A stretch of 64,000 nt of DNA from JBBDWJ01 sp963824095 (GCA_963824095.1 CAWGNS010000014.1:434001-498000); one strand, 5' to 3'; shown: positions 1 to 12,701, counted from the stretch's first letter. The notes: generated by a model not told the origin, from the sequence alone. Numbers and translations are program-made.

Positions 1-3287
<3,287 letters not shown>

Positions 3288-3345
3288 TGTCCTTTTCGGG
3301 CCCGGCGGACTTCGCGGCGGGCAAGCGGGCGGCCGGCGCGGGCGC

Positions 3346-5406
3346 CTACGCGTAGTAATCGAAGTCTTTCTCGGTGCGCACGCGCCGCCGGATGCGGAAG
3401 ATATGGGCGGGAACGCTTTGCGGATCGAGTTCGACATAGTTGCGGCGGCCCTGCCACAGATAGCGCGCGTCGGTGATCAGATCGTGCACCTGATAGGGCT
3501 GCTGCTCGTCGAGCCCGAAGCTGTCGACGGGCAAATCCACCCAACCCGAATGCACGTGATAAGGCTCCAGGTTGACGACCACCACGATGATATTGTCCAA
3601 CTGCGGCGTCTGCTTGCTGTAGCACAGCAACTGCTCGTTATCCACCGCGTGAAAGCGCAGGCTCCAGTTGCTGTGCAGCGCCGCGTTCTCTTTGCGGATG
3701 CGGTTGATCCGCGCGATGTAGTCGCGCAAGCTGTCGGGCCGCTCCAGATCCCAGTGGCGGATCTCGAACTTCTCCGAGTTCAGGTACTCTTCACTGCCGG
3801 GCTCGCGCGGCTCGTGCTCGCATAGCTCGAATGCCGGGCCGTAGATACCGTAACTCGCGCTCAGCGTCGCCGCCAGCGCCAGCCGGATCATGAACGCGGG
3901 GCGGCCGCCGTGCTGCAAGTACTCGGTAAGGATATCGGGCGTATTCGGCCAAAAGTTCGGACGGAAATAGTCGCGTACGGGCGATTGCGTCAGCTCCGTG
4001 AGGTATTCCGTCAGCTCGGGTTTCGTATTGCGCCAGGCGAAGTAGGTGTACGACTGGCTGAAGCCCAACTTGGCAAGACGGTAACGCACCTTCGGGCGCG
4101 TAAACGCTTCGGCGAGGAACAAGACCTGCGGATGATCGCGCTTGATGGCCCCGATCGCCTCTTCCCAGAACGGGAACGCCTTCGTATGGGGGTTGTCGAC
4201 GCGAAAGATGTCCACGCCCTGCTCGACCCAGTAGCGCATGACGCCGATCAATTCGTCCCACAGCTCGCGCCAGTTTTCGGTTTCGAAATCGATGGGATAG
4301 ATGTCCTGATATTTCTTCGGCGGATTTTCGGCGTACTGGATGCTGCCGTCGGGGCGATGCAGGAACCACTCGGGATGCTGCTGGACGTAGGGATGATCGG
4401 GCGTGCACTGGAACGCGATGTCGAGAGCGATCTCGATGCCGTGTTCCTTGGCGCGCCGCACCAGGCGGCGGAAGTCGTCGAGCGTGCCCAGTTGCGCGTG
4501 AATCGATTTGTGGCCGCCTTCGGGCGAGCCGATCGCCCAGGGGCTGCCGGGATCGTCGGGACCGGCTGCGAGGCTGTTGTTTTTGCCTTTGCGAAAAGTC
4601 GTACCGATAGGATGGATCGGCGGCAGATAGAGCACGTCGAAACCCATCGCGGCGATTTGTGGCAGACGGGCTTCGCAATCGGCGAACGTGCCGTGCGCGG
4701 CGGGCTGGGGGCTCGTCGAACGCGGAAACAGCTCGTACCAGGCCGAAAAGCGCGCCTTGAGGCGGTCGGCGACGATGCGCGGGCAACGCTCGTAGCGCGT
4801 GGCGAACGAGCGATCCGGGTGGCGTTCCATCAGGCCGGCCAGATCCTCGGAGAGTGCTTCCCGCGCCGTGTCGCCGCTCTGCGGGCTGCCTTGCGGTTTT
4901 TCTTGCGCACTCTGCTGCGCGCGGGCCAGCTCGCGCAGTTTGAGCGCCCACAGCTTCAGAGCCTGCTGGTCGTCGCCGGCGCCGCGGCCCACAGCGGCCT
5001 CGACGAACCCCGCACCGATCAGCAGATCGGCCGCAACCGACTGCCCGGCGTCGATCCGCTTGACCAGATCGCGCTGCCAGGTCTTGAAATGATCGACCCA
5101 GGCTTCGAGCGTGAATTCGTATTGGCCCATCTCGGGCACCACGAACTCGCCCTGCCAACGATCGTTGCCGAGGAACCGCAGCGGCGCTTCCGACCACGGC
5201 GTCCCTTCCAAATCCTGCGTTGCGCCGGCTTTGCGGTAGAGCAACACGGCCGACACGCTGTCGTGCCCGTCGGTAAAAATGTCCGCCTCGACGACGACGC
5301 GATCGCCCACGATTCGTTTGGCGGCAAACCGCGCGGCGTCGATTTCGGGGCGGACGCCCTCGATCATCACCCGTCGCCGGCCATCCTGGAGTTTCATCAC
5401 ATTCAT
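3346..5406 (-). CDS. glgE: alpha-1,4-glucan:maltose-1-phosphate maltosyltransferase GlgE
   Basis: GH13_3 enzyme that transfers maltosyl units from maltose-1-phosphate onto growing alpha-1,4-glucan in the cytosol. The 686-residue length matches the family. An N-terminal beta-sandwich (about 1-120) precedes the (beta/alpha)8 barrel, which shows LPPIHPIG (about 261-268), the nucleophile in DIFRVDNPH (Asp404) and the acid/base in FLAEAF (Glu433). The first ATG is used; a second in-frame ATG lies three codons later, so the exact start is uncertain by nine bases. It precedes the TreS-maltokinase gene, giving the order glgE-treS/mak; the branching enzyme GlgB that normally completes the pathway would be expected beyond the left edge. 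Confidence 0.96.
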   Translation of the reverse strand: MNVMKLQDGRRRVMIEGVRPEIDAARFAAKRIVGDRVVVEADIFTDGHDSVSAVLLYRKAGATQDLEGTPWSEAPLRFLGNDRWQGEFVVPEMGQYEFTLEAWVDHFKTWQRDLVKRIDAGQSVAADLLIGAGFVEAAVGRGAGDDQQALKLWALKLRELARAQQSAQEKPQGSPQSGDTAREALSEDLAGLMERHPDRSFATRYERCPRIVADRLKARFSAWYELFPRSTSPQPAAHGTFADCEARLPQIAAMGFDVLYLPPIHPIGTTFRKGKNNSLAAGPDDPGSPWAIGSPEGGHKSIHAQLGTLDDFRRLVRRAKEHGIEIALDIAFQCTPDHPYVQQHPEWFLHRPDGSIQYAENPPKKYQDIYPIDFETENWRELWDELIGVMRYWVEQGVDIFRVDNPHTKAFPFWEEAIGAIKRDHPQVLFLAEAFTRPKVRYRLAKLGFSQSYTYFAWRNTKPELTEYLTELTQSPVRDYFRPNFWPNTPDILTEYLQHGGRPAFMIRLALAATLSASYGIYGPAFELCEHEPREPGSEEYLNSEKFEIRHWDLERPDSLRDYIARINRIRKENAALHSNWSLRFHAVDNEQLLCYSKQTPQLDNIIVVVVNLEPYHVHSGWVDLPVDSFGLDEQQPYQVHDLITDARYLWQGRRNYVELDPQSVPAHIFRIRRRVRTEKDFDYYA

Positions 5407-5469
5407 AGACGGGCCCGCATCATCCTTCGCCGGGAGCTGGAAGGAAGTCTGGATGTGGGCTTGCTTGGG

Positions 5470-5492
5470 AAACCTGCAGCACCTGCAGGTTT
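5470..5492. repeat. 10-bp perfect hairpin in the glgE upstream spacer
   Basis: AAACCTGCAG (5470-5479) and CTGCAGGTTT (5483-5492) are exact inverted repeats with a 3-base loop. It lies in the 223-bp spacer between the export operon and glgE, so it could be an operator-like site or a structure in the glgE leader. No poly-T run follows on either strand. Confidence 0.5.
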
Positions 5493-5536
5493 GTAGACCC
5501 GCGAAGGCCGCGCGCCGTTACAGGTTGTTTGGCACC

Positions 5537-5562
5537 GCGATTTCGCGTCGCAGCGAAATCGC
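5537..5562 (-). terminator. hairpin downstream of the ABC exporter operon
   Basis: GCGATTTCGC (5537-5546) and GCGAAATCGC (5553-5562) are exact 10-bp inverted repeats with a 6-base loop, about 70 bp after the stop codon of the last exporter gene. It is a plausible end-of-operon structure, but no T-run follows, so intrinsic termination is not demonstrated. Confidence 0.35.
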
Positions 5563-5629
5563 AAGGACGCCGCACCCGCGCGGTGCGATTCCGTGGTCCT
5601 TGTCTATTCTAGCGCGCTTGTCACCCGCG

Positions 5630-6781
5630 CTAGCCGAGTTGGCCGCGATAGCGCGCCGCGCTGAGGCCGTAGAGCACGACCGCGAAGCCGCCCAGAATGG
5701 CGAGCGGCTGCCACAACAACGCCAACCCGACGCCCTTGAGAGTGATCCCGCGCACGACCACCAGCAGGTAGCGCAGCGGGTCGAGCCACGACAGATACTG
5801 CATGGCGGCAGGCATCGCTTCGACCGGCGCGAACGCGCCCGAGAGCAGTACCAGCGGCGGCATCAGAAAGAACGTTAACAGTTGCGATTGCTGCTGCGTG
5901 GAAGAAAATGTCGCCAGGGTGATTCCCACTCCCGTCCCGGCGAAGGAAGCCAGCATGCCGGCCAGCAACAGAAACAACAGCGAACCGCGCACCGGCAGAT
6001 CGAACACCGCCCAGCCCACCAGCAGCGCCAGCAACAGGTCGCCGGTCACCACGATCAGCACTGGCGTCGTCTTGGCAAGCAGTACCTCGAGAGTCTGCGC
6101 CGGGCTCATCAAGAGCTGCTCAATCGTGCCGAGCTCCTTTTCGCGGACGGCCACCGCCGAGCCGACCAGTGCGCTGTTGAGAAACATCAGGACCGACATC
6201 AAACCAGTGACGAAGAACCAGGAATTGACCAGGCCCGGGTTGTAGAGCACGATCGGCTCGGCGCTCAGGTCGGGAACGCCCTGCATGCTCACGGTCTGCG
6301 CGCGGGCCGCGGGGCGAGCCATCCGCGCATGAAGCCGCCGGTTGTAGTCGGCGAGCGCCTGCGCCAGATAACCCCGCGCGATCGCGGCTGTGTTCGCGTT
6401 GACGGCATCGATCAGCACCTGCACGCGCGCCGTCCGGCCGGCCTTCAACGACAGCCCGTAATCGGATGGAATGATCACCGCCAGGTCGAGCTCGAGGCGC
6501 CGCAGCGCCGAGCCGGCGTCGAACACCGAGCCGTAGTAGCCGGTCACCGCGAAAGCGCCGGTCTCGGTGACCATCGAAATCAACTCGCGGCTTTCGGGCG
6601 TGCGGCTTTCGTCGACGATGCCGGTCCGCAGGTTGTGCACCTCGGGATTCAGGGCAAACCCGAAAATCATCAGCACGACCGTCGGCGGAATGACCAGTTG
6701 AACCAGCAGCCGCCGGTTGCGGCCGAGTTGCCGGAACTCCTTGACCGTCAGCGAATGGTAGCGTTGGAAGGCAGCGAGCAT
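5630..6781 (-). CDS. ABC-2 type export permease (YbhR-like)
   Basis: Inner-membrane permease of about 383 residues in a drug or lipid exporter. The ATG at 6781 begins MLAAFQRYHSLTVKEFRQL, followed by a first membrane span (LVIPPTVVLMIFGFAL), a large extracytoplasmic domain of about 150 residues and a cluster of about five C-terminal spans, the standard topology of ABC2_membrane_3 proteins. The frame stays open further upstream, but that part overlaps the neighbouring permease gene and does not read as protein, so the ATG at 6781 is preferred. It is the last gene of the five-gene exporter operon and pairs with the permease at 6829-7938. The substrate cannot be inferred. Confidence 0.9.
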   Translation of the reverse strand: MLAAFQRYHSLTVKEFRQLGRNRRLLVQLVIPPTVVLMIFGFALNPEVHNLRTGIVDESRTPESRELISMVTETGAFAVTGYYGSVFDAGSALRRLELDLAVIIPSDYGLSLKAGRTARVQVLIDAVNANTAAIARGYLAQALADYNRRLHARMARPAARAQTVSMQGVPDLSAEPIVLYNPGLVNSWFFVTGLMSVLMFLNSALVGSAVAVREKELGTIEQLLMSPAQTLEVLLAKTTPVLIVVTGDLLLALLVGWAVFDLPVRGSLLFLLLAGMLASFAGTGVGITLATFSSTQQQSQLLTFFLMPPLVLLSGAFAPVEAMPAAMQYLSWLDPLRYLLVVVRGITLKGVGLALLWQPLAILGGFAVVLYGLSAARYRGQLG

Positions 6782-6828
6782 AAGTTCTAACCCATCATCG
6801 CGGCGAGCCGGCAGCGGGCCAAGCCCCG

Positions 6829-7938
6829 CTAGCCGGAAAACTGCATGCGGCGCATTCGGCGCAGGTTCGCCGCGAACAAAACCAGCGTCGTCACCACGAG
6901 CACCAAGACCGACTTGCCGATCGCGGGCCAGCCACCGCCGCGCAGCAGCGAGTCGCGCGTGATGTCGACGTAGTAGGTGGCCGGCAGCAGGTAGGAAATC
7001 CAGCGCAGCTGGATCGGCACGTTCGCGACCGGCACCAGAAACCCCGAAAGCAGCATCGAGATCAGAAACGCGCCCAACTGCACGGCCTGGATCGCCGCCG
7101 CCTGCGCTTCCATCACGTTGCCCACGGCCATGCCGTAAAACACCGCGGTCGTGATATAGAGCAGCGAGCCGACCAGAAACGGCGTCGGGTCGCCCGGGAA
7201 ACTGTAGCTGAACAGTACGACGCCGATCGTGAAACAGATCCCCAGCTCGATGAAGCCCACCGCGATATAGGGAATCGCCTTGCCGAGGATCCACTGCGGG
7301 GCCGATAGCGTCGACGCGTAGGCCTGGATCACCGTGCCGTATTCATGTTCGCGCGAGGCGGCCAGCGCCGCCAGCAGAGCCGGAAACAAAATCAGCACCA
7401 TCGCCAGCGCGCCGCTGCCGAAGAAGCGACGGTCGGCGAGGCCCGGGTTGTACCAGAAGCGCACCTGCATATCGACCAGCGGCGGCAGCGCCGCCGAGTG
7501 GCTCATGCGGCCCAGAAATACCTGGTTGATGGCTTTGGTGCTGTTGCGCAGCGCGTTCGCCGTGTTGGCGTCGGTCCCGTCGAGCAGCACCTGCACCGAG
7601 GTCGGGACGCCGCGCAGCAGGTCGCGCTCGAAGTGCGGCGGAATGCGCAGCCCGATGCGCGCCTTGCCGCTATCGAGCACTTCGGTCAGGTCGGCGCCCT
7701 GCGGCGTCGGGACCGGCACGAAATCGACCGTGGCCATGTAGGTCTCCACGTAGGCTCGGCTAAGCGGCGTGTTGTCGAGGTCTTCCACCGCCAGGCTCAG
7801 GTTGTCGGGATCCATCGACAGCGCCAGCCCGAACAGCAGCATCATCACGATCGGCAACGCCAGCGACAGCGACAGCGTCAGCCGGTCGCGCCGGAACTGT
7901 TTCCACTCTTTCGCGGCTTGGGCCAGGATGCGTTTCAT
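6829..7938 (-). CDS. ABC-2 type export permease (YbhS-like)
   Basis: Second membrane subunit of the exporter, about 369 residues. The start MKRILAQAAKEWKQFRRDR is followed by span 1 (LALPIVMMLLFGLAL), a periplasmic domain with the family-typical DLDNTPLSRAYV and LLDGTDANTA segments, and about five C-terminal spans. ATG 7938 is chosen because it has AGCAAGG just upstream; a TTG six codons earlier (7956) is also possible. The ATPase gene ends at 7958, so the genes nearly abut and translation is probably coupled. Together with 5630-6781 it should form a heterodimeric pore energised by the double ATPase. Confidence 0.9.
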   Translation of the reverse strand: MKRILAQAAKEWKQFRRDRLTLSLSLALPIVMMLLFGLALSMDPDNLSLAVEDLDNTPLSRAYVETYMATVDFVPVPTPQGADLTEVLDSGKARIGLRIPPHFERDLLRGVPTSVQVLLDGTDANTANALRNSTKAINQVFLGRMSHSAALPPLVDMQVRFWYNPGLADRRFFGSGALAMVLILFPALLAALAASREHEYGTVIQAYASTLSAPQWILGKAIPYIAVGFIELGICFTIGVVLFSYSFPGDPTPFLVGSLLYITTAVFYGMAVGNVMEAQAAAIQAVQLGAFLISMLLSGFLVPVANVPIQLRWISYLLPATYYVDITRDSLLRGGGWPAIGKSVLVLVVTTLVLFAANLRRMRRMQFSG

Positions 7939-7957
7939 AACCTTGCTCTCAGGCAAC

Positions 7958-9889
7958 CTATTGCGGAATCTGCTGCCGCCGCTCCTCGATCAGCGAAATG
8001 AACACGTCTTCGAGGCTGAACTCGGTGAACTCGGCGCGGCGGATTTCGATGCCGTGCTCCTGAAGCTCGCGCTTCACCTGATCCGCGGCGGCGTCGGAAT
8101 CGACGACCACGTGCACGCGGTCTCCAAACAGGGAGACGCGGCTCGCCCCATAGCGCTCGCGTAGCTGTTGTAAGGCCTGCGCCGCCGCCGGCGTCTCGAT
8201 TTCAAGCAGCCGCCCCGGGACGGTTTTTTTGACTTCGCCGGGAGCGCCCTGCGCTACCAGCTCGCCCGCCGCCATGAACCCGATGCGGTTGCATTGCTCG
8301 GCCTCCTCGAGATAGTGCGTCACCACCAGCACGGCCGCGCCGTGATCGACCAGCTCGTTGATCATGCGCCACATCACGCGCCGCGCCAGCGGGTCGACGC
8401 CCGAGGTGGGCTCGTCGAGAAAAATCACCTTCGGCTCGTGCATCACCGCGGCCCCGAACGCCACGCGCTGCTTCCAGCCTCCCGGCAACTGGCCGGTCAG
8501 CATACTCTGCTGGCCCGAGAGGCCGGCGATCTCCAGGCTCCATTCGATGCGGCTTTTGCGGTCGCTCTGCGGCAAACCGTAGAGCCCCGCGTAGAATTCG
8601 AGGTTCTCGCCGATCGTCAGATCGTCGTAGAGCGTGAACTTCTGCGACATGTAGCCGATTTGCGAGCGCACCTCGGCGCTGCGCAGGCCGGTTTTGCGTC
8701 CCAGCAGGGCGACCTCGCCGCTCGAGGGCGCGAGCAGCCCGCAGATCATCTTGATCGCGGTCGTCTTGCCGGCGCCGTTGGCTCCCAACAGCCCATACAC
8801 TTCGCCGTAGCGAATCTCGATGTGGAAGTCCTTGACCGCCTGGAAGTGGCCAAAGTGCTTATTGAGGTCGTAGGCGCCGATAGCGGCTTGGCCGTGATTC
8901 GCCTGGGCGCCGTTCGACGAGCGGTGCGGAAACGGCGACACGGTTTCGGGACCGCGCATCTGCCGCAAGGTCGACACGAACGCGTTTTCGAGCGTCGGCG
9001 ACGCCCGGCGGAACGTCCCCACGTCGAGTCCGGCCTGCTGCAGTTGCCGCCGCACGCGCTGCTCGCCTTCGTCGGCGTCGCGCACCATCACGTCGAGGCG
9101 ATCCCCGAAACGTTGAATATCGGCAATGCCGTCACCCGAATCGCGCAAGCTCGACAGAGCCGTTTCGGCACGCGCCAGGTCGCTGCTGTGAACCGCCAAC
9201 CGCGTCAGGCCCAGTTTGGAGCGGAAACCGCGCGGCGAGTCGATCGCGAAGATGCGCCCCTGCTCCATCAACGCGACGCGATGGCAGCGCTCGGCCTCGT
9301 CGAAATAGGGCGTGGCCACCACGATCGTGATGCCTTCGCTGGCCAGCGAAGTGAGCGCGTCCCAAAAATCCCGGCGGCTTACCGGGTCGACGCCCGTGGT
9401 GGGCTCGTCGAGCAGCAGCACCGCCGGGTCGGCGATCAAGGCGCACGTCAGCGCCAGCTTCTGCTTCATGCCGCCCGAGAGCTGCCCGGCCAGGCGGTCC
9501 TGGAAGCGCTCCATGTCGAACAAGCTCAGATAGCGCTCCCGCCGCTGTTGGAAATCGGCGTCGCTCACCTCGCGCAACCCGGCCGAATAGCGCAGGTTTT
9601 CGAGCACGCTCAGGTCGAGGTACAAACTGAAGGGCTGCGTGAGGTAGCCGACCTGCTCGCGGCTGTCGCGCGCTTTTTTGCCAAGCAGAGTAAGTTCGCC
9701 CGAGGTCGGCTCCATCACGCCCGACATCAGCTTGAAGGCAGTGCTCTTGCCGGCGCCGTCGGCTCCGATGAGCCCAAAAATCTCGCCGCGGTTGACACTG
9801 AATTCGACGCCGTCGAGCGCGCGCACCTGGTTGGGGCCCTTCGCCCCGTAGACCTTGGTCAACGCCTTCGCTTCGATGGCGGCCGGCAT
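7958..9889 (-). CDS. double-domain ABC transporter ATPase (YbhF-like)
   Basis: Cytosolic ATPase of 643 residues with two ABC domains in one chain, driving the paired ABC-2 permeases encoded just downstream. Domain 1 (about 5-310): Walker A GADGAGKST (42-50), signature LSGGM (136-140), Walker B VLLLDE (156-161). Domain 2 (about 335-640): Walker A GANGAGKTT (368-376), signature LPGGW (467-471), Walker B VIFLDE. The switch His is present in domain 2 (VVTHYLEEAE) but replaced by Pro in domain 1 (VVATPYFDEAE). The domain 1 switch change and the altered domain 2 signature fall in the same composite site, which predicts one weak and one active ATP site. The start ATG overlaps the stop of the adaptor gene by one base. 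Confidence 0.94.
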   Translation of the reverse strand: MPAAIEAKALTKVYGAKGPNQVRALDGVEFSVNRGEIFGLIGADGAGKSTAFKLMSGVMEPTSGELTLLGKKARDSREQVGYLTQPFSLYLDLSVLENLRYSAGLREVSDADFQQRRERYLSLFDMERFQDRLAGQLSGGMKQKLALTCALIADPAVLLLDEPTTGVDPVSRRDFWDALTSLASEGITIVVATPYFDEAERCHRVALMEQGRIFAIDSPRGFRSKLGLTRLAVHSSDLARAETALSSLRDSGDGIADIQRFGDRLDVMVRDADEGEQRVRRQLQQAGLDVGTFRRASPTLENAFVSTLRQMRGPETVSPFPHRSSNGAQANHGQAAIGAYDLNKHFGHFQAVKDFHIEIRYGEVYGLLGANGAGKTTAIKMICGLLAPSSGEVALLGRKTGLRSAEVRSQIGYMSQKFTLYDDLTIGENLEFYAGLYGLPQSDRKSRIEWSLEIAGLSGQQSMLTGQLPGGWKQRVAFGAAVMHEPKVIFLDEPTSGVDPLARRVMWRMINELVDHGAAVLVVTHYLEEAEQCNRIGFMAAGELVAQGAPGEVKKTVPGRLLEIETPAAAQALQQLRERYGASRVSLFGDRVHVVVDSDAAADQVKRELQEHGIEIRRAEFTEFSLEDVFISLIEERRQQIPQ

Positions 9890-11085
9890 TATTGGCTCGC
9901 TTGCTGCTCGGTGAAGATGCGGCCGTCGGCGGGCATGCCCAACTTGGCGCCACCGTTGCCGCCCTTCACCAGCAGCTTGACGCCGACCACCTGCCGCACG
10001 CGGTCCTCTTTGAAGTAGGTATTCTCGGGCGTGAACATCGCTTCCGGGTCGATCCGCAGGACTTCCGCCTCGATGGCCTGGTCGGGCGCGGAGTCGAGAT
10101 AGATCTCGGCGCGCTGGCCGACTTTGACTTTGCCGATCTCGCCTTCGGGAACGAATCCCCGCAGATAGAGCCGCGCAGGGTCGACCATCGTCAGCAGCGT
10201 CGTGCCGGGGCTCACCACCTGGCCGGGCTCGGCGGCGCGCGTGATCACCACGCCGTTGAAGGGCGCCGTGACGGTGAGGTCGCCGACATCCGCCTCGGTG
10301 CGCGCCAGGGTGGCCTTGGCGGCTTCCTTTTCGGCTTGGCTGAGCCGCACCTGCGTGCGGGCTTCATCGATCTGGCGATGCAGCGAGGTCCGCTCGGACT
10401 CGCGGATCTGCGGATTGCTGAGCGCGGCGCGGGCGATCTTGACGGCGCCTTCCGCCGCCGCGACCTGTTTGTGGGCGGCTTCGACCAGCGCCTCCGAGGT
10501 CTTCACGCGCGTGGCGAACTGCTCGGCCTGCTGCACGGGCACGGCGCCCTTCTTCGCCAGCTCGCCATAGCGCTCGGCGTCGGCCTTGTTCTGCTCGAGG
10601 TCGGCCTGCGCGCGAGCTTGCTCGGCCTGCGCCGCCGAGAGCTGCCCCTCGGCCTGGGCCACGCGGCCCTGCGCGTCGAGGCCCGCCTGCTGTTGCTGAA
10701 TTTCGTTTTGCGCCAGTCGCGACTCCAACACGCGAATCTGGTCGCGGGCCTGCTCGATGCGCCGCTCCGCCACCTCGACGCGCGCGCTCGCTTCCTCGCG
10801 GCTCGCCACGGTTTGCTCGCCCGCGAGCTTGACCAGCAGGTCGCCTTGCTGCACGGTCTCGCCCTCGCGCACGGCAACCTCGATGATGCGCCCCGAGATG
10901 CGCGGCGCAAGGTTCGACTCGTCGCCTTCGATGCGCCCGCTGACGAAAATCGTGCCCGGCGAGGAGTTCTGCTCCTTGCAAGCTCCAACAACAAGAAGGA
11001 GGCCCAGCAGGGTCAGCACACCCGCCGAGCGCCAAACATTTGGCTTCCGGATCGATGGAAACATGAGGAATTCACCCAGCCTCAC
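9889..11085 (-). CDS. HlyD-family periplasmic adaptor, probable lipoprotein (YbhG-like)
   Basis: Membrane fusion protein bridging the inner-membrane ABC exporter and the TolC-like channel. It has an N-terminal hydrophobic segment ending VVGAC, a probable lipobox, then a lipoyl half-domain (EVAVREGETVQQGDLL), a long alanine- and glutamine-rich coiled-coil hairpin (about 100-240), the second lipoyl half (TVTAPFNGVVITRAAEPGQ) and a beta-barrel region. The GTG at 11085 forms a GTGA overlap with the stop of the upstream tolC-like gene, which argues for translational coupling. The ATG at 11064 gives a neater lipoprotein signal (MFPSIRKPNVWRS) and may be the true start. Confidence 0.92.
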   Translation of the reverse strand: MRLGEFLMFPSIRKPNVWRSAGVLTLLGLLLVVGACKEQNSSPGTIFVSGRIEGDESNLAPRISGRIIEVAVREGETVQQGDLLVKLAGEQTVASREEASARVEVAERRIEQARDQIRVLESRLAQNEIQQQQAGLDAQGRVAQAEGQLSAAQAEQARAQADLEQNKADAERYGELAKKGAVPVQQAEQFATRVKTSEALVEAAHKQVAAAEGAVKIARAALSNPQIRESERTSLHRQIDEARTQVRLSQAEKEAAKATLARTEADVGDLTVTAPFNGVVITRAAEPGQVVSPGTTLLTMVDPARLYLRGFVPEGEIGKVKVGQRAEIYLDSAPDQAIEAEVLRIDPEAMFTPENTYFKEDRVRQVVGVKLLVKGGNGGAKLGMPADGRIFTEQQASQ

Positions 11086-12434
11086 GGGCGGTACGCCTTC
11101 TCGGCGGCGCCGATCGCCCGCTGCAATCCCGCCTGCGACATCTGCAGTTGAAACAAAGCCCGAATGCGGTTGTCTTCGGCGCGGGCCAGCCGATCCTGCG
11201 CGTTGACAACCTCTGTATTATCGGTCACGCCCGAGGTGAAGCGCGCTGTGCTTAGGTCGACTTCCTGCTGCGCCAAGTCGATCGTCGACTGCGCAACCTC
11301 GACCTGCCGCCGCGCCGAGCTGACGTTGGCGATCGCGCTGAGCACGTCGGTCTCGACCGTGGCACGCACCTCGTCGAGGTACGCCTCAGCCTGGTCGACG
11401 CGGCTCTGCGCCTGCTTGACGTCGGCCGACAGGCGGCCTCCCAGAAACACCGGCACGTTCAGCGAACCCTGCACGCGGTAGGTGTTCAGATTCTGCAGCG
11501 GCTTGCGGCCGCTTTGCCCGTAATCGGCGGCGAAGGCCACGCTGGGGTAGCGCTCGGCGCGCGAGCTGCGCAGATCAAGCTGGGCGGCGCGCAGTTGCGC
11601 CTGCGCGCCGCGGTAGTCGGGCCGCGACTCGAGGGCCATCGCCAGAGCTTGCTGCTGGCTCGGCGGCGTGGTGTCGTAAAACGAGCCGATGTCGGACAGC
11701 TCGTAGTCGGCGCTGATCTCGGCGTGCATTGCTTTCGCCAGCTCGAGCTTGGCGATCGTCAAGGCGTTTTCGGATTCGATCAGCGCCTGCTGCAAGTTGT
11801 TGGTCTGCTGCTCGGCTCGTTTGGTATCGAGAGTGCTCGCGATACCATGACTGGCGCGGTCGGCGGTGATCGTCAGCAACTGCCGCGAAAGGGCGAGTTG
11901 TTTGCGGAGCGTGGCTGCCGAAGCCTGGTTGCGCTGCGCCGTCACGTAGTCCACCACAACCGTGAGGGCCAGCAGTTCGCGGGTGTTGAGGTTTTCAGCT
12001 TCCGAAGCCCTCAGCCGCGCGCCAGCGGCTTTGTCGCTGTAGCGATGCTGGAAGTTCAAGACCTCCTGATTCACGAATCCGCGGGCGTCGAACTGCGAGA
12101 ACGGGCCGACGCGGGTCGGCAGGGCAAAACCCACGCCGGGTATCGACGGAAACTGAATGCCCTGGGCTTCCAGATTCACCGAGCGCACCGCCTCGAACGC
12201 ACCCACCGACACTTGCGGCAGCAGCACCGAACGCACCTGCGCGCGCGCGGCTTCCGTGGCACCGACACGCGCCTCCGACTGACGCAACAGCGGGCTGTTC
12301 GCAAACGCGATCGAGACCGCCTGCTTGAGGCTGAGTTGCGGCGGAATGGCCGGCCGCTGCGCGCGCGCGGTCTGCGCGGCGGCGGCAACCGCCAAGATTG
12401 CGACGATTCCGAACCATCTCGATGTGCGGCTCAA
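11082..12434 (-). CDS. TolC-family outer-membrane efflux channel
   Basis: Outer-membrane channel subunit and first gene of the exporter operon. A signal peptide ends near AAAAQTARAQ, followed by two repeated OEP domains with heptad-rich helices (LSLKQAVSIAFANSPLLRQSE, about 40-60, and LAMALESRPDYRGAQAQLRA in the second repeat). The start is set at TTG 12434 because AAAGGAG lies seven bases upstream at ideal spacing; a GTG at 12452 would place that Shine-Dalgarno inside the gene. It gives about 450 residues, a normal length for the family. It overlaps the adaptor gene by four bases. Confidence 0.92.
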   Translation of the reverse strand: MSRTSRWFGIVAILAVAAAAQTARAQRPAIPPQLSLKQAVSIAFANSPLLRQSEARVGATEAARAQVRSVLLPQVSVGAFEAVRSVNLEAQGIQFPSIPGVGFALPTRVGPFSQFDARGFVNQEVLNFQHRYSDKAAGARLRASEAENLNTRELLALTVVVDYVTAQRNQASAATLRKQLALSRQLLTITADRASHGIASTLDTKRAEQQTNNLQQALIESENALTIAKLELAKAMHAEISADYELSDIGSFYDTTPPSQQQALAMALESRPDYRGAQAQLRAAQLDLRSSRAERYPSVAFAADYGQSGRKPLQNLNTYRVQGSLNVPVFLGGRLSADVKQAQSRVDQAEAYLDEVRATVETDVLSAIANVSSARRQVEVAQSTIDLAQQEVDLSTARFTSGVTDNTEVVNAQDRLARAEDNRIRALFQLQMSQAGLQRAIGAAEKAYRP

Positions 12435-12467
12435 ATGGTTTCTCCTTTCCACCGGACGTCAACGTGG

Positions 12468-12487
12468 AACAGACAATCCTGTCTGTT
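12468..12487. repeat. 8-bp perfect hairpin around an ATCC loop
   Basis: AACAGACA-ATCC-TGTCTGTT is an exact inverted repeat. A related core with the same ATCC loop (GGCA-ATCC-TGCC) occurs at about 26516-26527 in the nuoI-nuoJ spacer, which suggests a dispersed palindromic repeat family. Confidence 0.55.
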
Positions 12488-12701
12488 CGTCCGCAAACGT
12501 CCTAACGCCGAACTCCGCGGCCCTTCACCGGGCGAGCGGGGCTTGCCGGTTTCTTTCCATTGTGTCAGGGAAGTGGGAAGGCTTGCCGTGGTCGGCTGGT
12601 AACAGAGTGGAGGATGCGGCGGTGGAGGGTGGTTGGCGTTGTCGAGTAGCTTTCGGCGGCGGTGGCCTTCGGGGGTTGGCTTGCGGGTTGGCGAAGCTGT
12701 G

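Noticed and set aside
6782..7294. N-terminal extension of the second ABC-2 permease up to 7294
   Set aside because: It overlaps most of the neighbouring permease gene in another frame and lacks membrane-protein character; ATG 6781 gives the normal family length.
8294..10018. 574-codon plus-strand frame opposite the ABC ATPase
   Set aside because: Antisense shadow of a gene with clear Walker and signature motifs.
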